This document shows positions 1 to 5,008 of a DNA stretch of 5,008 nt, piece by piece. This DNA comes from Sulfurimonas sp. UBA6792 (GTDB lineage Bacteria > Campylobacterota > Campylobacteria > Campylobacterales > Sulfurimonadaceae): assembly GCA_002452425.1 (NCBI GenBank), contig DKFQ01000107.1, positions 1-5,008 on the forward strand. The letters are read 5' to 3'. Position 1 is the first letter of the stretch. Each line of letters starts with the position of its first letter. Below the pieces are notes generated by a model, which saw only the letters and a program-made list of their open reading frames with translations, made no database searches and was not told where the DNA came from. The translations under genes were made by a program, and so were the position numbers.

Positions 1-966
1 TCCAATATCCACCGTGTTTATCAAGCTATCCAGTATGGTGTGAAGTATGGGCGTAAGGTTTGTGTAATCGGTCGCTCAATGGAGAGAAATATAGAAGTGG
101 CGATGCAGTATGATTATATCAAATTGCCAAAAAATATCTTTGTAGAGCCTGAGCAAATCGCTTCTATGAACGATAAAGAGATTTTGATAGTAACAACAGG
201 TTCGCAAGGAGAGCCAAGCTCTGCTCTTTTTAGAATGTCTATCGGTGAGCATAGACATGTGAAGATTAAACCTACGGATTTAATCGTTCTCTCATCTCGC
301 CCTATTCCAGGAAATGAAGGCTCTATTTCTGGGATGTTAAACCATCTCCAACGTGCTGGTGCAAAAGTGGCTAATGATAGAGATATTCACGTTTCAGGTC
401 ACGCTTCTATCGAAGAGCAAAAGCTGATGCTCCGTCTTGTAAATCCTAAGTTTTTCTTGCCTATCCATGGAGAGTATAACCATGTTATGAAGCATAAAGA
501 GACGGCGATGATGTGTGGTATTCCTGAACGTAATATCTACATTATGAACGATGGCGACACTATCGAAATCGCTCCAAAATATATGAGAAAAGTGAAAACC
601 GTTAGAACTGGTAAGACATATATTGACAACCAAAATAACCATAAAATTGATGACGATATCATTATCGACCGTCAAAAACTTGCATCTGATGGTATCGTCA
701 TGATAGTTGCTCAAATCGATGGACAGCACTCAACGATGCTCTCAAAACCGCTTGTAACATCGTTTGGTCTTGTTGCTGACAAGCAAGATAAGTATTTTGC
801 CAATGAGATAGAAGAAGTTTTAGAGCACTTCCTTGCTAACATAAAAGAGGGACTTCTTGAAAATGCAAGAGCACTAGAAAACGACCTTCGTCAAGTTGTG
901 AGAAAGCATATCTACAGAAAAATGAAAAAATATCCGCTTATCGTTCCGCATATTTTTGTAATGTAA
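1..966 (+). CDS. rnj: Ribonuclease J, C-terminal part (5' end outside window)
   Basis: RNase J is a metallo-beta-lactamase/beta-CASP ribonuclease with 5'-3' exonuclease and endonuclease activity, used in mRNA turnover and rRNA maturation. The reading frame is open from base 1 (SNIHRVYQAIQYG...), so the GTG at 40 is internal and not a start; 321 residues are visible. Family landmarks, counting from the first visible residue, are GRSMERN at about 24-30, TTGSQGEPSSALFRMS at about 65-79 and SSRPIPGNEGSISG at about 98-111 (both beta-CASP). HVSGHA follows at about 130-135, and PIHGEY with the late metal-ligand His is at about 156. The His-to-His spacing of 22 between the last two matches H368/H390 of Bacillus subtilis RNase J1, as I recall it. 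The tail (DRQKLASDGIVMIV, then VRKHIYRKMKKYP...) is the usual RNase J C-terminal domain. The N-terminal HxHxDH motif and any N-terminal extension lie upstream and cannot be judged. The frame is intact. Confidence 0.95.
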   Translation, partial: SNIHRVYQAIQYGVKYGRKVCVIGRSMERNIEVAMQYDYIKLPKNIFVEPEQIASMNDKEILIVTTGSQGEPSSALFRMSIGEHRHVKIKPTDLIVLSSRPIPGNEGSISGMLNHLQRAGAKVANDRDIHVSGHASIEEQKLMLRLVNPKFFLPIHGEYNHVMKHKETAMMCGIPERNIYIMNDGDTIEIAPKYMRKVKTVRTGKTYIDNQNNHKIDDDIIIDRQKLASDGIVMIVAQIDGQHSTMLSKPLVTSFGLVADKQDKYFANEIEEVLEHFLANIKEGLLENARALENDLRQVVRKHIYRKMKKYPLIVPHIFVM

Positions 967-974
967 CATTGGAG

Positions 975-996
975 TTGCAGAGGATTATCTCTGCAA
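975..996. terminator. Hairpin between convergent RNase J and pEtN transferase genes (possible bidirectional terminator)
   Basis: A perfect 8-bp stem, TTGCAGAG (975-982) with CTCTGCAA (989-996), closes a 6-nt loop, GATTAT. It begins 9 nt after the RNase J stop and contains the stop codon of the opposing gene (985-987). The position suits a shared terminator. However, neither strand has a strong T-run after the stem, so efficient intrinsic termination is uncertain. The alternative is a 3'-end stabilising hairpin. Confidence 0.45.
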
Positions 997-2319
997 ATCT
1001 ATATCTCTGTATCCATCCTCTTCGCTCATCATCGTTCCATAAACCCGCACTGTTTTTTTTTCGCTAGGTTGAAACTCTTTTGTATATCCAAGATAGTGAT
1101 AGACAAGTTCATAGATATCATAATGAGAGAGTATCTTTTCAATGTGCGTCTCAAGGTTTGAGTGTATCACAAGCGGTACAGAGTAAATCTCCTTTTCAAA
1201 CCTGTTATGCCCTGTTTTGCCCTCTTCCCCAAGCATCTCTCCATGGTCTGAGACAAAGATAAAAAGATATGGTTTTGTGGAGTGGCTACTTACATAAGCC
1301 ATAAGTTGGCGCAAGATAGCGTCCGAATAGAGCATAGAGAGATGGTATCTTTTCTCTATGGAGTCGCTCCTGTTTGCGTTTTCATAGTAGATGTATGGAC
1401 TGTGTTCCCCTTGCATCTGCAAAACGATAAAGCTTTTCTCATCCAAAGAGAGAGTTTTTAGATGTGCGAGCAACTCCTTGTCGTCTCGTGAACCTGCTAC
1501 TTTAAAAGTGTCGATATGCTCCGTAGAGAGATATGGAGCTATATACTGCAAACTCTTTTGGCTTTGCGTTGTGAAAAAAGTCGTTTTGTAGCCGTTTTGC
1601 TTTGCAAGTAAAAAGAGGTTATTTTGCAAATCTAGCGTTTTTGGAGAGAGTGCGCCATTCAGAAGCAGAGGCACGGCGACATCGGTATTTGTCGCTCCGC
1701 TTAGGATGGTTTTGTAGTTGTAGTTTTCAAACAGTTCATAGCGTTCTTTAAGATGCTCACGGCTTCTCATGCTCTCGCCTAACACTAAAATAATGTTGTT
1801 GTCACGCTGATAAAGAGCTGTTTTTTGCCCTCCATCACTTTTTTGGATAGCACCCTGCCCTTTTTGTAAAAAAATAGTTTTAACACTCTCTTTGATGAGC
1901 AAAAGCGAAGCATCATGCAGTTTTTCTTGAAACCAAAATGAGAAAACCAGAAAAAGGGAGAGTAAAATCGGCGATATGTTGCTCTTTTTATAACCCATAG
2001 ACATAGCAACAAAAGAGGTCACCCCAACCACAAAAAGCGGATAAAGCCCCACCTCATAAAGAGTCCCAAGCGTCTCAAATGTCTCTGCTATATGTGTAAA
2101 AAAGAGGTAGATATCGCTAGTGCGAACATGAACGCCAAAGTAAGCCATAAAAGTAAAATGGACAAGATACAAACTCTGTAAAACAAGAAGATAAGCTTTA
2201 AAATAGTGTGATTTTGAAAAAAGGCAGAGCGTCGCAAAGAGCATCAAAAACTCCAAAAGCGAAAACTCAAATCCACTCCCAAAAAAGAGTAAAAAAAGGT
2301 AGTTTTGAGAGTAGAGCAA
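985..2319 (-). CDS. Membrane-anchored phosphoethanolamine transferase / sulfatase-superfamily protein
   Basis: This looks like an inner-membrane enzyme of the EptA/CptA type. Such enzymes move phosphoethanolamine from phosphatidylethanolamine to lipid A, LPS core or other envelope targets. The N-terminal third is hydrophobic, with about four or five membrane spans (near residues 5-15, 21-35, 43-61, 91-107 and 115-130). The periplasmic catalytic domain starts near 173. Visible alkaline-phosphatase-fold motifs are NIILVLGES (metal ligand E182) and TNTDVAVP, whose T212 aligns with the EptA nucleophile Thr. They are followed by QGEHSPY (H306), VSDHGE (D358, H359) and TGHNRFEKEIYSVP (H371). At 444 residues it is about 100 shorter than classical EptA. 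The acceptor is unknown; a sulfatase or another phosphotransferase of the fold is possible. The only standard start in the open frame is TTG at 2319-2317, which lacks a Shine-Dalgarno sequence. A well-spaced AAAAAAGG instead precedes an in-frame ATA at 2343-2341. An in-frame TAG at 2361-2359 rules out any start further upstream. Confidence 0.85.
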   Translation of the reverse strand: MLYSQNYLFLLFFGSGFEFSLLEFLMLFATLCLFSKSHYFKAYLLVLQSLYLVHFTFMAYFGVHVRTSDIYLFFTHIAETFETLGTLYEVGLYPLFVVGVTSFVAMSMGYKKSNISPILLSLFLVFSFWFQEKLHDASLLLIKESVKTIFLQKGQGAIQKSDGGQKTALYQRDNNIILVLGESMRSREHLKERYELFENYNYKTILSGATNTDVAVPLLLNGALSPKTLDLQNNLFLLAKQNGYKTTFFTTQSQKSLQYIAPYLSTEHIDTFKVAGSRDDKELLAHLKTLSLDEKSFIVLQMQGEHSPYIYYENANRSDSIEKRYHLSMLYSDAILRQLMAYVSSHSTKPYLFIFVSDHGEMLGEEGKTGHNRFEKEIYSVPLVIHSNLETHIEKILSHYDIYELVYHYLGYTKEFQPSEKKTVRVYGTMMSEEDGYRDIDLQR

Positions 2320-2340
2320 AAGCGAGAAAAGTAGGAGTTT

Positions 2341-2358
2341 TATTTGAAAGCCTTTTTT
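2341..2358 (-). promoter_or_regulatory. Shine-Dalgarno before an in-frame ATA, possible true start of the pEtN transferase gene
   Basis: Read on the minus strand, AAAAAAGG (2358-2351) is followed by 7 nt (CTTTCAA) and then ATA (2343-2341) AAA CTC CTA, in frame with the transferase. This spacing is ideal, whereas the TTG at 2319 has only pyrimidine-rich sequence before it. Starting at ATA would add KLLLFSL-type hydrophobic residues to the first membrane span. ATA is a very rare start, so the gene may use it weakly, may use the TTG, or may have lost an ATG by a one-base change. Confidence 0.4.
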
Positions 2359-2362
2359 CTAA

Positions 2363-2394
2363 TACCAAACCCAGCTAACTATACATACTTAAAA
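2363..2394. repeat. Left terminal inverted repeat of palindromic element
   Basis: It runs inward from TACCAAACCCAGCTAAC to ATACATACTTAAAA and matches the reverse complement of 2592-2623 at 31 of 32 positions. The single difference is g2374. The adjoining pair a2362/t2624 also matches, which leaves the exact edge and the duplication length ambiguous by a base. Confidence 0.85.
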
Positions 2395-2488
2395 CGACTG
2401 CATAGTTTGCTAGTGTGAGGCGAAACTCCGTAGGAACTACTAGTAGTTTCAAGGAGTTTCAACGAAACAATAGTGGGCTATGCAGTCG
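2395..2488. repeat. Hairpin arm 1 of palindromic element (94 nt)
   Basis: The outer stem CGACTGCATAG (2395-2405) pairs perfectly with CTATGCAGTCG (2478-2488). It continues through four T-G or G-T pairs (2406-2409 with 2474-2477) and three Watson-Crick pairs. After an internal loop, GAAACTCC (2422-2429) pairs with GGAGTTTC (2453-2460), and the apex is the 14-bp palindrome AACTACTAGTAGTT (2435-2448). The internal loop is GAGGC on one side and AACGAA on the other. A competing small hairpin, GTTTC AAC GAAAC (2456-2468), is also possible. The run of T-G pairs would be stable G-U pairs only in RNA copied with the plus-strand sequence. Confidence 0.85.
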
Positions 2489-2497
2489 CCCTACGGG

Positions 2498-2591
2498 TAA
2501 AAGAGAAGCTATCATCTACTTCGTTGTATCTTTTTGCCTTAACTAGTTAGGGCTGCAAAGATACGCCTCATAGCTAATAGCTTCTCTTTTA
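2498..2591. repeat. Hairpin arm 2 of palindromic element (94 nt, inverted relative to arm 1)
   Basis: The outer stem TAAAAGAGAAGCTAT (2498-2512) pairs perfectly with ATAGCTTCTCTTTTA (2577-2591). The inner stem GTATCTTT (2526-2533) pairs with AAAGATAC (2557-2564), and the apex is TAACTAGTTA (2540-2549) flanked by CCT and GGG. On the minus strand it carries TGAGGCG (2570-2564) and CAACGAA (2526-2520), the same strings found in arm 1 at the same offsets. It is therefore a diverged inverted copy of arm 1 with preserved folding. Confidence 0.85.
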
Positions 2592-2623
2592 TTTTAAGTA
2601 TGTATAGTTAGTTGGGTTTGGTA
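2592..2623. repeat. Right terminal inverted repeat of palindromic element
   Basis: TTTTAAGTATGTATAG followed by TTAGTTGGGTTTGGTA is the mate of the left repeat. Read outward it carries TATAGT (2603-2608), resembling a -10 box pointing at folE. The mirror copy (2383-2378) points at the pEtN transferase gene. Confidence 0.85.
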
Positions 2624-2640
2624 TAAAAGTTTAGCTCAAA

Positions 2641-2715
2641 TTTTTTAAATCTGCAAGCCAAAAAGCTTATAAAATAAACTTCTCAGCAACTTATCGGTAC
2701 TCTAACACTTATAAA
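2641..2715 (+). promoter_or_regulatory. Candidate promoter region for folE-fliI
   Basis: Two AT-rich -10-like boxes lie between the element and folE: TATAAAAT (2668-2675), preceded by a T-run at 2640-2646, and TATAAA (2710-2715). Campylobacterota promoters often have a clear -10 and a T-rich upstream region with little -35, which fits the first better. The second would give a leader of only about a dozen bases. This is pattern-based only, and no operator is recognised. Confidence 0.35.
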
Positions 2716-2734
2716 AAATTCAAAAGGCAGAGCA

Positions 2735-3319
2735 TTGTCAGAGAAAAACGAAACACAATTTGAAGACGCAGTGAAATGTATGATGCTTCATGTTGGAGAA
2801 AATCCAAACCGAGAGGGGCTTTTAAAAACTCCGCAAAGAGTTAAAAAAGCTTACGAGTTTATCTTCGGCGGGTACAAAGAAGACCCTAGAGAGATACTTA
2901 AATCTGCTCTTTTTACAAGCTCTAACGATGAGATGGTGCTTTTAAAGGACATAGAATTTTACTCTACTTGCGAGCATCATCTTTTGCCGATTATTGGGCG
3001 TGTACATGTTGCTTACATACCAGATGGCAAAGTGGTCGGTTTGTCAAAAATTCCACGTGTTGTCAATGTTTTTGCACGCCGTATGCAGATTCAAGAGCAG
3101 CTTACAGAGCAGATTGCCGATGCGATTATGGATACGATAGAACCAAAAGGCGTTGCAGTTGTGATTCAGGCGAGACACATGTGTATGGAGATGAGAGGGG
3201 TGGAAAAAATCAACTCAACTACGACATCTTCGGCTCTTAGGGGGTTGTTTAAAAAAGATGAGAAGACAAGAAGTGAGTTTTTCTCTTTGATAAACTCTCC
3301 TAACGGTTCACGTTATTAG
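2735..3319 (+). CDS. folE: GTP cyclohydrolase I (FolE, type IA)
   Basis: FolE converts GTP to 7,8-dihydroneopterin triphosphate and formate, the first step toward tetrahydrofolate and, in many bacteria, queuosine-type precursors. It is a cytosolic zinc enzyme, usually a homodecamer. The 194 residues hold the whole catalytic domain: NPNREGLLKTPQRV (about 23-36), STCEHHLLPIIGR (77-89) and GLSKIPRVVNVFARRMQIQE (about 102-121). GVAVVIQARHMCMEMRGV (139-156) follows. Zinc ligands C79, H82 and C150 correspond to E. coli C110, H113 and C181, with the same 71-residue spacing between the cysteines; H81 and H148 are also in place. It is shorter than the E. coli enzyme at the N-terminus, as is common. 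The start is TTG, supported by AAAGG at 2723-2727, 7 nt upstream. fliI follows after 27 bp, suggesting one transcript. Confidence 0.96.
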   Translation: MSEKNETQFEDAVKCMMLHVGENPNREGLLKTPQRVKKAYEFIFGGYKEDPREILKSALFTSSNDEMVLLKDIEFYSTCEHHLLPIIGRVHVAYIPDGKVVGLSKIPRVVNVFARRMQIQEQLTEQIADAIMDTIEPKGVAVVIQARHMCMEMRGVEKINSTTTSSALRGLFKKDEKTRSEFFSLINSPNGSRY

Positions 3320-3346
3320 AGTTATGCAAGACAAAGGACGCCTGCT

Positions 3347-4657
3347 GTGCCTCTAAAATCGCTTAGGGAGAAAATCTCAAATAAAAAGTATTCGGTTACA
3401 TTTGGCGAGGTTGTGAAAATCAATGCGACCGTTATCACTGCCAGAGGTCTTAAAGTAAGCATCAGTGACATCGTCAAGATAATCTCCAACGAGACAGCCC
3501 AAGAGACGATAGGCATGGTTACAGAAATAGACGGGACTACTTTTTTTATCACTCCTTTTAGTTTTGTTGAGGGATTTTGCTCTGGCGATAGAGTATTTTT
3601 GGATCAAACAGGGCTTAATATCCCCGTTGGTGCATCTCTTTTGGGACGTGTTGTTGACCCTTTTATGCGCCCCATTGATGGTAAAGGGAGTGTGAATAGT
3701 TCAAAGCTCTCTCCCATCATCAAAGCGCCCATAGCTGCCATGAAGCGAGGGATGATAGATGAGGTTTTTCGTGTCGGAGTAAAGAGCATTGATGGGCTTT
3801 TGACATGCGGAAAAGGGCAAAAACTAGGCATTTTTGCTGGAAGCGGTGTTGGGAAGTCAACACTGATGGGGATGATTGTACGTGGTGCGGTTGCACCCAT
3901 AAAAGTGGTTGCACTTATCGGCGAGCGTGGAAGAGAAGTTCCTGAGTTTATAGAGAAAAACTTAGGCGGTAATCTTGAAAATACAGTTATCGTTGTTGCA
4001 ACATCCGATGATTCGCCGCTTATGAGAAAGTATGGCGCATTTGCGGCGATGAGCGTGGCAGAGTTTTTCAAAGATCAGGGGCTGGATGTTCTCTTTATCA
4101 TGGATTCAGTTACTCGCTTTGCCATGGCGCAGCGAGAGATAGGGTTGGCACTTGGTGAACCCCCTACTTCCAAAGGCTATCCGCCCTCCTCTTTGACACT
4201 TTTACCGCAACTTATGGAGCGTGCAGGAAAAGAGGAAGGCAAAGGTTCTATTACGGCGTTTTTTACAGTTCTTATTGAGGGGGACGACATGAGCGACCCT
4301 ATCGCTGATCAGTCTCGCTCTATTTTGGACGGACATATCGTTCTCTCTCGTGAAATGACCGATTTTGGTATCTACCCTCCTGTGCATATCCTCAACTCTG
4401 CTTCTAGGGTGATGAATGATATCATCTCTCCTGAACACTTTAAGGCTGTGATGAGGTTTAGGAGGCTCTACACACTCCTAAAAGAGAACGAGGTGCTTAT
4501 CCGCATAGGAGCGTATCAAAAAGGGAGTGATGCTGAACTTGATGAAGCTATGAACAAAAAAGGCGAGATGGAACAGTTTTTGAAGCAAGGTGCTTCTTTT
4601 CAGAGTGACTTTGATGAGACGGTAGCAACACTTCTAAAGCTTATGGGTTCTTCATAA
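3347..4657 (+). CDS. fliI: Flagellum-specific ATPase FliI
   Basis: FliI is the cytosolic F1-beta-like ATPase of the flagellar type III export apparatus. It works as a hexamer with FliH and FliJ to help deliver unfolded rod, hook and filament subunits. At 436 residues it is full length. It has an N-terminal beta-barrel (about 1-90) and the family string GRVVDPFMRPIDG (100-112). The Walker A motif is AGSGVGKST (164-172, K170). GERGREV (192-198) carries the probable catalytic Glu E193, and Walker B is LDVLFIMDS (246-254, D253). Next come YPPSSLTLLPQLMERAG (278-294) and SRSILDGHIVLSR (323-335), typical of FliI/SctN. The C-terminal helical domain follows. The GTG start is chosen because AAAGGA (3333-3338) lies 8 nt upstream and the frame opens only at the folE stop. 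The last 17 bp overlap an opposing gene. SctN of a virulence secretion system is an alternative, but the product reads as flagellar. Confidence 0.95.
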   Translation: MPLKSLREKISNKKYSVTFGEVVKINATVITARGLKVSISDIVKIISNETAQETIGMVTEIDGTTFFITPFSFVEGFCSGDRVFLDQTGLNIPVGASLLGRVVDPFMRPIDGKGSVNSSKLSPIIKAPIAAMKRGMIDEVFRVGVKSIDGLLTCGKGQKLGIFAGSGVGKSTLMGMIVRGAVAPIKVVALIGERGREVPEFIEKNLGGNLENTVIVVATSDDSPLMRKYGAFAAMSVAEFFKDQGLDVLFIMDSVTRFAMAQREIGLALGEPPTSKGYPPSSLTLLPQLMERAGKEEGKGSITAFFTVLIEGDDMSDPIADQSRSILDGHIVLSREMTDFGIYPPVHILNSASRVMNDIISPEHFKAVMRFRRLYTLLKENEVLIRIGAYQKGSDAELDEAMNKKGEMEQFLKQGASFQSDFDETVATLLKLMGSS

Positions 4658-5008
4658 TAATATCGAAATTTCTCCAGCTGTCTCTTCTTGGTCTTTGCGC
4701 TTGTTCTTGGGTGATGGCAAGTTTGCGCCCAGAGAGTTGCTCAAAGTTTTTCATGTTTTGGCTCATTTCGCTATCTATGCCAAAGACATCGATATAGGTG
4801 TAGATAATCGCTTCCGCACCTCTAAAATCTTTTGTATTGATAAGTGTTTGGATTCTTGCATGAAAACTTACACGGAGTAAATCGCCTATTTTATGGCGTC
4901 TGCTATGGAGTGTAAGAAGCTCTCCAAGTGTTTTTTTGATTCCTTTGATATTTCCCGCAAGTGCGTACTCTTCGCATGTAAGCATCAGTTTTGACCAATG
5001 TTTTTCTA
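4641..5008 (-). CDS. Uncharacterised protein, C-terminal part (N-terminus beyond window)
   Basis: I do not recognise this product. The frame is open to the right edge: the codons before the ATG at 4985-4983 read EKHWSKL, and that ATG has no Shine-Dalgarno sequence, so the gene very likely begins outside. About 121 residues are visible. They look alpha-helical and soluble, with stretches such as YALAGNIKGIKKTLGELLTLH and ARIQTLINTKDFRGAEAIIYTYIDVFG, which could form TPR-like helical pairs; this is impression only. The tail is basic and polar (EQAQRPRRDSWRNFD). No signal peptide, membrane span or catalytic motif is visible. It is convergent with fliI and shares 17 bp with it, so a functional link to flagella cannot be inferred from position. 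Confidence 0.65.
   Translation of the reverse strand, partial: EKHWSKLMLTCEEYALAGNIKGIKKTLGELLTLHSRRHKIGDLLRVSFHARIQTLINTKDFRGAEAIIYTYIDVFGIDSEMSQNMKNFEQLSGRKLAITQEQAQRPRRDSWRNFDIIMKNP

Larger units (their letters stand above)
2363..2623. mobile_element. Gene-less palindromic element with 32-bp terminal inverted repeats (MITE-like)
   Basis: Terminal repeats at 2363-2394 (TACCAAACCC...) and 2592-2623 (...GGGTTTGGTA) are reverse complements with one mismatch (g2374). TAA occurs just outside both ends (2360-2362 and 2624-2626) and may be a 3-bp target duplication. Within the repeats lie a 94-nt hairpin arm (2395-2488), the 9-nt mini-palindrome CCCTACGGG (2489-2497) and a second 94-nt hairpin arm (2498-2591). 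The layout is therefore an exact mirror: 32, 94, 9, 94, 32. No open reading frame of useful size is present, so movement would need a transposase in trans. Three-base TAA-like duplications occur in some IS5-group elements, but that link is speculative. The element fills most of the intergenic space between the pEtN transferase gene and folE. It could instead be a resident structured-RNA or DNA locus that merely has inverted ends. Confidence 0.7.

Noticed and set aside
40..42. GTG as the start of the RNase J gene
   Set aside because: The frame continues to base 1 with the conserved SNIHRVYQAIQYG sequence of RNase J, so this GTG is an internal valine codon.
394..729. 111-codon minus-strand ORF within the RNase J gene
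   Set aside because: It is antisense to a conserved coding region and has no ribosome site or family resemblance.
2395..2591. Intrinsic terminators formed by the element arms
   Set aside because: The stems are long and interrupted. The TTTT after arm 2 belongs to the terminal repeat, and the two-arm conserved architecture is not explained by termination alone.
2363..2623. Integron attC site or REP element
   Set aside because: No integron-type GTTRRRY core sites at the ends and no integrase gene are visible. The 32-bp terminal repeats and paired 94-nt arms are larger than, and unlike, typical REP units.
2360..2626. CRISPR array or tRNA gene in the intergenic region
   Set aside because: The repeats are inverted and paired, not direct and regularly spaced, and no cloverleaf with tRNA signature bases is present.
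3324..3356. Tiny ORF (MQDKGRLLCL) between folE and fliI as a leader peptide
   Set aside because: It is only 10 codons, has no convincing ribosome site, and overlaps the fliI start in another frame. It is most likely chance.
3604..4071. 155-codon minus-strand ORF within fliI
   Set aside because: It lies wholly inside a well-conserved fliI, its product is low-complexity in character, and it has no recognisable motif. It is a frame shadow.

Overview
The window looks like a Campylobacterota (Epsilonproteobacteria) chromosome, most likely a Sulfurimonas-type organism. It is AT-rich and carries an RNase J, an alkaline-phosphatase-fold phosphoethanolamine (pEtN) transferase, and an adjacent folE-fliI pair. 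I recall the same folE-fliI adjacency from Campylobacter jejuni. The genus is inferred from protein character only.

Layout: (1) 1-966, plus strand, the C-terminal part of ribonuclease J, cut by the left edge. (2) 985-2319 or 2343, minus strand, a membrane-anchored pEtN transferase/sulfatase-like protein convergent with RNase J; a short hairpin lies across the junction. (3) About 2320-2734, a divergent intergenic region filled mainly by a gene-less palindromic element (2363-2623) with 32-bp terminal inverted repeats and a possible 3-bp TAA target duplication. (4) 2735-3319, plus strand, folE (GTP cyclohydrolase I). (5) 3347-4657, plus strand, fliI (flagellar export ATPase), 27 bp behind folE and probably co-transcribed. 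(6) 4641-5008, minus strand, an unrecognised protein overlapping the end of fliI tail to tail and running off the right edge.

The most interesting item is the palindromic element. Inside its terminal repeats are two 94-nt hairpin arms in opposite orientation, separated by a 9-nt mini-palindrome, CCCTACGGG. When arm 2 is reversed and laid over arm 1, the two fold in nearly the same geometry. They share short identical strings at identical offsets (TGAGGCG at 22-28, ACTAGT at 45-50, CAACGAA at 66-72). Many paired positions between these strings differ by compensatory changes. This is a covariation signature within a single element, as expected of a structure recognised by a protein or acting as folded RNA or DNA. 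I could not assign it to a named family.

The genes do not form one pathway. RNase J serves RNA turnover, the pEtN transferase modifies the envelope, FolE starts the pterin/folate pathway, and FliI energises flagellar export. None of the three complete genes has a standard ATG start in the best-supported reading: folE uses TTG, fliI uses GTG, and the pEtN transferase has only TTG or a well-spaced ATA next to the inserted element.
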